DNA from: Lachnospiraceae bacterium | GTDB lineage: Bacteria; Bacillota; Clostridia; Lachnospirales; Lachnospiraceae | Assembly (NCBI GenBank): GCA_022799755.1 | Contig: JAAWOU010000003.1 | Coordinates: 1 to 64,000, forward strand | Length of the DNA stretch: 64,000 bases | Direction: 5' to 3' | In this document: positions 57,875 through 64,000 of the stretch, piece after piece | Layout of the letters: each line of letters starts with the position of its first letter | How positions within the stretch are numbered: position 1 is the stretch's first letter | Made by a program: the position numbers and the translations under genes | The notes under the pieces: generated by a model | What the model saw: the letters and a program-made list of their open reading frames with translations, nothing else | Told to the model about the DNA's origin: nothing | Databases searched by the model: none

Positions 57875-59904
57875 TTAAGAAGATATCCGGAATTTCCGGA
57901 TCAGGCTGTTCAGGGTCCTGGCCTGGTCCAACAGTTCTCTGGAGACCGAGGCGCTTTCCTCCGCCACGGCAGAGTTCGTCTGTACCACCCTCTCGATTTC
58001 CCGGATCCCCTCCTCCACGGATACGATCATTTCCGACTGCCGCACGCTTGCCAGGGCCAGGTCATCCATAAGCGTCTTAATGGACTGGATGCACTCGTTG
58101 ATCGTCTGCACCGCGGAGATCACGTCCCCTGCCGCCGCGGTCCCTGTCTTCACATCCTGCACGGAACTGTCAATCAGGACACCTGTGCTCTGGACAGCCT
58201 CCCCGGACTCGGCGGCAAGGCTGCGGACCTCCTCCGCCACCACGGCAAAGCCTCTGCCCGCCTCGCCGGCATGGGCCGCTTCCACAGCGGCATTCAGTGC
58301 CAGAATATTGGTCTGGAACGCAATGTCCTCAATGGTCTCTATGATGCTTCCTATCTTGGCGGAGGACTGTTCGATATTCTGGGTGGCCACTTTCAGCTGC
58401 GCCATCTTAGCGTCTGCCTCGACGGCATGGCCGTTTGCTTTGTCCACCAGCTCCCTGGCGTCGTGGCAGCACAGGTTGCTGTCCTTAATCCGGGCCGTAA
58501 TCTCTGTCACATTGGCCGCCAGCCCCTGCACGGAGACGGATTGCTCCACGGTTCCCTGGGAGAGCGTGTTGACCCCTGCGGACAGCTGTTCCGCTCCTGA
58601 GTCCACCTGATTGGAGATATGGGAGATGTCCCGCATCAGATTGGTCAGATTGGTGCGGATAGTCTTCAGGCTCTCGGCCAGAACCCTGAAATCTCCTATA
58701 TAATATGTCTCATTCCGGACCACGTCCACGGCGATGTTCCCGTTCGCCATCTCTCCCAGAATCCGTCCGATATCGTCAACAGTCTTGCGCAGATAGTCGC
58801 AGACGTCATGGGTGGTCTGCGCTATCATACCGATCTCATCCTTTCTGCCGTAAAACTTATCCAGCGCCTGGTCGGCGGAGAGATTCATGCCGCCCAGATG
58901 CCTGATGGCCCGCTCCACCGCCATGAGCTCCTTTCCCTGGCGGTACAGGATCAGGAGAGTCACCAGGATGATCACCGCTGCCACCGCTGCGCATATGGTG
59001 CCCACCACAATGCGCACCTCCGCCACTGCCCCGTATACCTCCGCCGCGCTGTCCCGGACCATGAAGACCCATCCGCGGTCTTTCAGGTATTTATAGACCA
59101 CCAGCTGTTCCACGCCGTTTTCGTCCTGATAAGAATAGGTGCCTGCCTGGGTGTCGCCGCTTTCTTTGATTCTGCCGATGATCTCCCGGTAGCCTTTGTC
59201 CGCTGTCTCCGTGTTCAGCAGTTCTTCGTCCTCATGGTAAAGGTAGACGCCTGTCTCCACATTCAGGAATACATATTCGCTGTTTGGCAGTCCCTTGATG
59301 TCCAGTCCCAACAGAACGTCCATGAGGCTGTCCGCATAGACCCCCGCCCCTACATAGCCGATGCAGCTGCCCTGCTCAAAGATCGGATGATACATGGAAA
59401 GTATCATGCTGCCGGTTCCCGGCGATTTCATGATGCCCGAATTGGTCAGCTCCTCCCGGGCCAGAATGGTGTTTCGGAACTGTTCCAGAGATTCCCCCGT
59501 CCGGGTGGTGATGCCAATGGCCTGCTGTGAAGTGTGAGTCAGCACGAAGTATCCGGAGTAGCGATGTAGAGCCCCTCAAAGATGCCTTTCACAGCCGCAA
59601 AGTCCTCTGTATATTTCTGGCCCTCTTCCAGTTTCCCCGAATCCTCCGGATCCATGAGCAGGGCGTGCACATCACTCCCAAGGGCGAAAGCCGTCATATA
59701 TTCCTCTGCGGACGCCACATAATCATTGATGATGGCGGCCCTGGATTCCACGGCGTCCGTCATCTGATTGGTGATGTCGTTCCTGACTATGGCAGAGACC
59801 CTGTCGGAGACCGTGCGCCACAGCAGCAGCATTCCCACCAGGGTGATGGCTGTGGTGATAATGCCCATACGAGTTGCCAGTTTGCGGTTTACTAGAAATT
59901 TCAT
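57875..59904 (-). pseudogene. Methyl-accepting chemotaxis protein gene split by a frameshift
   Basis: The first frame (59904-59539, 121 codons) gives an N-terminal membrane helix and sensor start ending [11 protein letters not shown] then stop. The second frame (57875-59545) continues [11 protein letters not shown] with a dCache-type sensor, a second helix ([23 protein letters not shown]), HAMP and the full signalling domain with the tip hairpin [19 protein letters not shown]. One missing base near 59545 (ACT TC GTG in place of, for example, ACT TTC GTG) explains the break. Everything else is intact, so it is either a very recent mutation or a sequencing error. Confidence 0.85.
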
Positions 59905-59996
59905 GACCTAATTACCCCCATGCTGCAGATTGAAACGCCCTCCTTAGACCGGACGGCCGTTCCACAAGATGTTATACTTATGTTTTTCCAGGAGAT

Positions 59997-60025
59997 ATTT
60001 TAGCACAAATGATTTTCTTTTTCAA
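59997..60025 (-). promoter_or_regulatory. Promoter of the chemoreceptor gene
   Basis: Minus-strand -35 TTGAAA, 17-nt spacer, -10 TAAAAT, about 90 nt before the ATG at 59904. It is sigma-A-like rather than flagellar sigma-D-like. The region 60026-60181 shows nothing identifiable. Confidence 0.7.
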
Positions 60026-60181
60026 TATCTTACATTGCCTTTCCCGCCGTCAGCAGATACCCAGTATTACTTATTCACGGCTTCGACGCTCACAGCAACA
60101 TACCCAGTTACTCCCGGAGCCCTGTCCCCATGAGGCCGCAGTCCCAGTGAGCAAAAGTATAAAAGTCGGAATCCCTCCGCC

Positions 60182-60210
60182 TTGACAGAACGCCGGAAAA
60201 GCGCCATAAT
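60182..60210 (+). promoter_or_regulatory. Promoter of the GNAT gene
   Basis: Perfect TTGACA (60182-60187), 17-nt spacer, CATAAT (60205-60210). The leader of about 110 nt contains a CGCGC / GCGCG hairpin near 60249-60263. Confidence 0.7.
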
Positions 60211-60328
60211 ACAGTCAAAACACTCCAAACGATTGCTTATGATTGTCCGCGCAAAATGCGCGCGAAGACACCTCACCGGACATGGGAAAAATCTGTCGAT
60301 ACCGCACCCTTGATAAGGAGAATGCACA

Positions 60329-60793
60329 ATGATCATACGTAGATACAGCTCCTCGGACTGCGCACAGATGGCGGAATTGTTCTACTGGACCGTCCACTCC
60401 GTGAACGCAAAAGATTATACAAAAGAACAGCTGAACGTCTGGGCCACCGGGCAGGTGGATTTGGCCCGGTGGGACAAGTCTTTCTCTGAGCTTTACACAG
60501 TTGTAGCCATCTGGGAGGACGTGCTGGCCGGATTCGGCGACATAGACCGGACGGGCTATCTGGACCGGCTGTATGTCCATAAGGATTATCAGCGAAGAGG
60601 CATCGCCACCGCCATCTGCGATTCCCTGGAGCGGGCTTTTCCCGTGGAGAAAGTGACCTCCCACGTCTCCGTCACCGCCCGGCCTTTCTTCCAGGACCGG
60701 GGCTACCTGGTCCAAAGAGAACAGCAGGTGGTCCGGGGCGGGATTCTCCTGACCAATTATGTCATGGAGAAACGGCTCTCCCGAAATGTCTGA
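60329..60793 (+). CDS. GNAT-family N-acetyltransferase
   Basis: 154 residues, AAGGAG 8 nt before the ATG. The acetyl-CoA loop is YVHKDYQRRGIATAICDSLE (about 91-110). The N-terminal IIRRYSSSDCAQMAELFYWTV and the AFGDIDRTGYLDRLYV-like strand are typical of the YjaB/PhnO-like small GNAT group. The substrate cannot be told from sequence. Convergent with the hybrid kinase gene. Confidence 0.9.
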   Translation: MIIRRYSSSDCAQMAELFYWTVHSVNAKDYTKEQLNVWATGQVDLARWDKSFSELYTVVAIWEDVLAGFGDIDRTGYLDRLYVHKDYQRRGIATAICDSLERAFPVEKVTSHVSVTARPFFQDRGYLVQREQQVVRGGILLTNYVMEKRLSRNV

Positions 60794-60852
60794 CGGTGCG
60801 CCGCACATGCGCGGCCGCGGCGCCGGCAGTCAGTTCCGCGCGGCGCCTCCGC

Positions 60853-63720
60853 CTATCCCCTGCCCCGGTTCTTCAGCCGCCACATCACGTCGAACAGCGT
60901 ATCCATGTCCACCGGCTTGGCCAGATGCTCATCCATCCCCGCATCCTTTGCCATGGCGACATCCTCCTCAAACGCATTGGCCGAGAGGGCTATGATGGGC
61001 ACCTTTTGCGCATCCGCCCTGTCCAGCCCGCGAATCGTGCGGGCCGCCTCGAACCCGCTCATCACAGGCATCATCAAATCCATCAGGATACAGTGGAACC
61101 TGCCCTCCTTTGACGCCGCGAACGCTTCCACAGCCTCTTTTCCGTCGTTGGCAGTGACAACCGCCGCGCCGGCCTGCTCCAGGATGAACTTCACGATCTC
61201 ACAGTTCATCTCATTGTCCTCCACCAGCAGCACATGCATTCCCTTGATGTCGGCCCGGATATTCTCCTCCGGCTCCGCGGAGACGGCGTCGCCCTGCGCG
61301 TCCACCGGGATACGAAGCGTCACACAAAACAGGCTCCCCTTTCCGACCCGGCTCTCCACCTCCACCCTGCCGCCCATCTGGTCCACCAGCTTCTTCACAA
61401 TGGACATACCAAGGCCCACACCCTTGTAATGTGTCCTTGCATCCGGGTTCTCTTGGGCGAAAGGCTCAAAAATATGCTTCTGGAAGTCCTCCCCGATACC
61501 GATTCCGTCGTCCGCTATTGCGAATCTGTACTCCGCCAGCCCATCCCGGCAGGAAAGCTCCCTCACCTCAACCGATACAGAACCCCCCCTGCGGTTGTAC
61601 TTCACCCCATTGTCCAGGATATTCGTCAGAATCTGCCTCACGTGCAGCGGATTGCCAATGAGCCTGCTGTGCCGGATGTCCGGCTCCCCGAACACCAGCC
61701 GGACGCCCGCCGCCTCCGCATGGGGAGACATGATCGCAATGCAGTCATCCAGCGTATTGCGCAGGTCAAAAGATTCCTCCACCGCGGCGGGAAGACCGCT
61801 CTCCAGCTTGCTGACCTGGAGCACATCGTTCACCAAAGACAACAGATGCTTCGTGGATACCCGAATCTTCTCCCGGCAGTCCCTCTGCCTCTCGGAATCC
61901 TTTTTGGTCCGCTCCATGATCGTCAGCATGCCCAGGATACCGTTGATAGGCGTGCGCAGGTCATGGGACATATGGGAGAGGAATTCGCTCTTGGCCGAAT
62001 TGGCCCGCCTGACCTTTTCCAGCAGCTCCATGATGGCCTGCTCCTGCTTCTTTCTTGTCACCATGATCTCGGTGATATCCTGGTGATAGCCGTTGAGACA
62101 GACCCCGGGCTTTTTGAACTTCCTGTCCGGTATGCCCCCGCAGCGGACATAAATCTTCCCAAGCTCAGGATGGTTCCAGGGATAGACCACCTCGGAACGC
62201 CCCTGCTCCAGAATCTCCTGCACCACGTCCTGCACCATCTCCACATAGTCCGGCTCGATGTTATCAAACCAGTGCCGATAGCATTCCTCCGGCTCCGTCT
62301 CCTCCGACACACCCAGAAGCATCCGCATGGTCCTGTCCGCGTACATCCTGGGCTCGCAGCCCTCCTCCAGCTCAATGGTCCAGATGCCCGTCCTGGCTCC
62401 CTCCAGGATATCCTCCAGACTCTGCCTGGCCTCGGATTTATACCGTTCCTCCTGCTCCACCAGGGCATTCACATCCCGGAACGCAAAAAATACGCACTTC
62501 TCCTCCCGCTCCTTTCCCGTGACAGAGAAGTGGATCTCCAGATTTTTCAGGCCGGGAGGATTGTCTTTCACCTGGTAGCGGACGAAAAATTTCTTCTTCG
62601 TGGCAAGTTGTGCCAGAATGTACTCTTTTCTCGTCACCATGCGGAGTCTCTCCTGGTCCCTGGGAAGCACATACCGGGAAATATACCTCTCCATGGCCCT
62701 CTCATAGCCATCCGCAAAATTCATGGGCTGGTCTTTCCCCCTGAATTCGTTCTCCCGGTAAATCTGGCATGCGTCCGTGGCGAAATCCACCTGATAAATC
62801 CCCAGATAATCCACATTCAGCGCATAGAGCACATCATGGCTGCGCTTTTCCAGCTCCCGGACCAGGTTGCGCCGCCGCAGGGAGGACACGATGAAATAAG
62901 CCGCCGTCTGCAGCATGTTCGATGTGTACTCCAGAGACCTTACCGGCGGATTGTCCACCCCGTAGAACCCGATGATCCTGTCGTCGTCATACAGCGGAAC
63001 CACCACCAGGGAGTGGATATCCTGCTGCTTGAGATTCTCATACTGAAGAGGGTCGCTGAGCCTGATATCCTCCAGGTCATTGATGACGATATGCCCGCCG
63101 ATGCTGAAATTTTGATACCAGCTGGCACAGACCTCAGGCGGCACGTTCTGGAGATTCTCCTTTTCCGGCCGCACCCCGGGAGCCGTCCACTCATAGGTAT
63201 TGTCGTCGCATCCCTGGTCATTTCTTTCAAAAATGTATGTCCGTTCCCCCTCCAGGGCTTTCCCCAGATATGCCAGCAGCACCTCCAGCGACTGGTCCGG
63301 CGTCTCCTCCAGCAGCGCCACCCGAAGCCCCTCATTGATAATGGCCTCCAGGTTCTGGACGCTCTGCATCATGGTCTTCTGCTGCTCGTGGCTGCTTACG
63401 TCCATCGCCATCTCAAGACGGTACCGTCTTCCTCCCTGGGTCATCAGCGTACTCCGCAGCAGAAAATGCCTGCCCAGGCTCCGGTGGAAATACTGCTGCT
63501 CAACACAGCCCTGTCCGGCTCCGCAGCTGGTGCAGAACGTACAGGGGGCATCGCCGTTTCGAAGAATCTCGTAGCACCGTTTCCCTCTCACCTCCTCCAG
63601 GGAGCCGATGCCGAAGACCTCCATGGCCATCCTGTTCATGTAGACCAGCTCATTTGTCTCTATATCCGCAACATATACGATTTCGTTGATATTTTCAAAA
63701 AACTCCCACATATCACCCAT
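60853..63720 (-). CDS. Hybrid sensor histidine kinase/response regulator with PAS and GAF domains
   Basis: 955 residues, no membrane helix. N-terminal PAS (NINEIVYVADIETNELVYMN) with a Cys cluster CYEILRNGDAPCTFCTSC...C. A GAF-like domain follows at about 125-285 (YIFERNDQGCDDN ... HSLVVVPLYDDDRIIGFYGV). PAS-like regions at about 300-560 contain VCLNGYHQDITEI. HisKA is FLSHMSHDLRTPINGILGML (His about 614) and the HATPase includes ADDGIGIGEDFQKHIFEPF and GVGLGMSIVKKLV. A C-terminal receiver has VEDNEMNCEI and LMDLMMPVMSG. GGAGG precedes the ATG. No partner regulator or output gene is adjacent, so targets are unknown. Confidence 0.92.
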   Translation of the reverse strand: MGDMWEFFENINEIVYVADIETNELVYMNRMAMEVFGIGSLEEVRGKRCYEILRNGDAPCTFCTSCGAGQGCVEQQYFHRSLGRHFLLRSTLMTQGGRRYRLEMAMDVSSHEQQKTMMQSVQNLEAIINEGLRVALLEETPDQSLEVLLAYLGKALEGERTYIFERNDQGCDDNTYEWTAPGVRPEKENLQNVPPEVCASWYQNFSIGGHIVINDLEDIRLSDPLQYENLKQQDIHSLVVVPLYDDDRIIGFYGVDNPPVRSLEYTSNMLQTAAYFIVSSLRRRNLVRELEKRSHDVLYALNVDYLGIYQVDFATDACQIYRENEFRGKDQPMNFADGYERAMERYISRYVLPRDQERLRMVTRKEYILAQLATKKKFFVRYQVKDNPPGLKNLEIHFSVTGKEREEKCVFFAFRDVNALVEQEERYKSEARQSLEDILEGARTGIWTIELEEGCEPRMYADRTMRMLLGVSEETEPEECYRHWFDNIEPDYVEMVQDVVQEILEQGRSEVVYPWNHPELGKIYVRCGGIPDRKFKKPGVCLNGYHQDITEIMVTRKKQEQAIMELLEKVRRANSAKSEFLSHMSHDLRTPINGILGMLTIMERTKKDSERQRDCREKIRVSTKHLLSLVNDVLQVSKLESGLPAAVEESFDLRNTLDDCIAIMSPHAEAAGVRLVFGEPDIRHSRLIGNPLHVRQILTNILDNGVKYNRRGGSVSVEVRELSCRDGLAEYRFAIADDGIGIGEDFQKHIFEPFAQENPDARTHYKGVGLGMSIVKKLVDQMGGRVEVESRVGKGSLFCVTLRIPVDAQGDAVSAEPEENIRADIKGMHVLLVEDNEMNCEIVKFILEQAGAAVVTANDGKEAVEAFAASKEGRFHCILMDLMMPVMSGFEAARTIRGLDRADAQKVPIIALSANAFEEDVAMAKDAGMDEHLAKPVDMDTLFDVMWRLKNRGRG

Positions 63721-63778
63721 TCAGCTGCCCTCCGTCTATTTGTGTAGTACTTTTGGGACTGCGATACTTTAGTTCGAT

Positions 63779-63807
63779 AGTATAACACAAGATTGCCGAA
63801 AAGTCTA
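63779..63807 (-). promoter_or_regulatory. Promoter of the hybrid kinase gene
   Basis: Minus-strand -35 TAGACT, 17-nt spacer, -10 TATACT with TGT upstream (extended), about 60 nt before the ATG. Confidence 0.6.
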
Positions 63808-63819
63808 CTTGCAGGGCTG

Positions 63820-64000
63820 CTATTTCGTACGGGTGTGGCGGGAAACGAGTTTCGTTAAGATATATTTTATGATCAGTCCAAGCATCTTTCTGTTTAGCAG
63901 AAATGCGGCGGACCCCCCCAACAGGATATTGGCAGCGTCACATATCGCATTTCTTTGAAAGCACAGAACCGCGCTTACCGCAAGCAGCATCGCCGAAGCT
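63820..64000 (-). CDS. 3' end of a small membrane-protein gene (partial)
   Basis: About 59 C-terminal codons run from the window edge to a TAG at 63820-63822. Residues include AMLLAVSAVLCF and ILLGGSAAFLLNRKMLGLI with a basic end (KLVSRHTRTK), so a membrane-associated C-terminus. The family is not recognisable from this piece. Confidence 0.5.
   Translation of the reverse strand, partial: ASAMLLAVSAVLCFQRNAICDAANILLGGSAAFLLNRKMLGLIIKYILTKLVSRHTRTK

Noticed and set aside
60067-60336. An 89-codon minus-strand frame upstream of the GNAT gene
   Set aside because: It lies over the GNAT promoter and leader, its product is Cys/Arg/Phe-rich without family features, and it has no ribosome site I trust.
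61234-63747. An 837-codon plus-strand frame opposite the hybrid kinase, and similar long antisense frames (for example 580-1566, 11772-13004, 47668-48804)
   Set aside because: They mirror real minus-strand genes with clear domains. Their products are rich in His, Arg, Leu and Pro with no family signature, as expected for antisense frames in GC-rich codon usage.
1-64000. tRNA or rRNA genes
   Set aside because: No cloverleaf with a TTCGANNC-type T-loop or conserved rRNA stretch was noticed by eye. A tRNAscan or Rfam run would be decisive.

Overview
The window looks like chromosomal DNA of a spore-forming Lachnospiraceae (Clostridium cluster XIVa type) gut bacterium. The reasons are a SipL-like spore morphogenesis protein and a SpoIIQ-like protein with sporulation-type promoters, an ileS gene behind a T-box leader, class 1B pyrD/pyrK, LPxTG pili, and plant-glycan hydrolases. 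I could not fix the species from sequence alone. No rRNA, tRNA, CRISPR array or intact insertion sequence was seen.

Bases 1-13325 are one leftward surface operon: LepB-type signal peptidase, a 1596-residue LPETG adhesin with 15 His/Cys repeats, an LPSTG major pilin, a class C sortase, a minor pilin-like protein, two SipW-type secreted proteins, a 607-residue membrane-anchored protein and a SipW-type signal peptidase. Directly upstream (13355-13661) lies a 255-bp segment bounded by two 26-bp inverted sites. Each site has the architecture of a tyrosine-recombinase core: short inverted arms around an identical 15-bp centre. A complete tyrosine recombinase gene (13652-14509) abuts and overlaps the right site. 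The best promoter in the segment (TTGAAT-17-TATAAT) now points away from the pilus operon, so the sequenced molecule appears to be the OFF form of a phase-variable pilus switch. This is the main discovery of the window.

14.6-30.8 kb is mostly housekeeping on the minus strand: a sipL-like gene with a sigma-E-like promoter, pyrC-pyrK-pyrD, a PrcB-domain lipoprotein, plsC (plus strand), a VanR/VanS-like two-component system next to murF and ddl, an amidohydrolase, a SpoIIQ-like gene with a sigma-F-like promoter, a Ca-binding-like protein and an SseB protein. 31.0-32.5 kb holds a ferredoxin plus a polyferredoxin membrane protein, with a 13-bp palindrome placed as for class II activation, convergent with a Crp/Fnr regulator. 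32.5-38.3 kb is a hemicellulose/pectin side-chain locus (tandem-domain GH43, GH88, GH43 xylosidase-type) with a divergent AraC regulator. Then follow an aconitase-family hydratase, glycogen phosphorylase, a YfhO-like membrane protein and T-box-controlled ileS.

50-55.2 kb contains an orphan solute-binding lipoprotein and a small-peptide/regulator neighbourhood. There a 74-residue secreted peptide is encoded tail-to-tail with a 662-residue HTH/TPR-like regulator resembling RRNPP quorum sensors, with a perfect 16-bp inverted repeat over the peptide promoter. 55.5-64 kb carries pncB, a deletion-fused response-regulator/permease remnant, a chemoreceptor gene split by a one-base frameshift, a GNAT acetyltransferase, a hybrid sensor kinase and the 3' end of a small membrane-protein gene.
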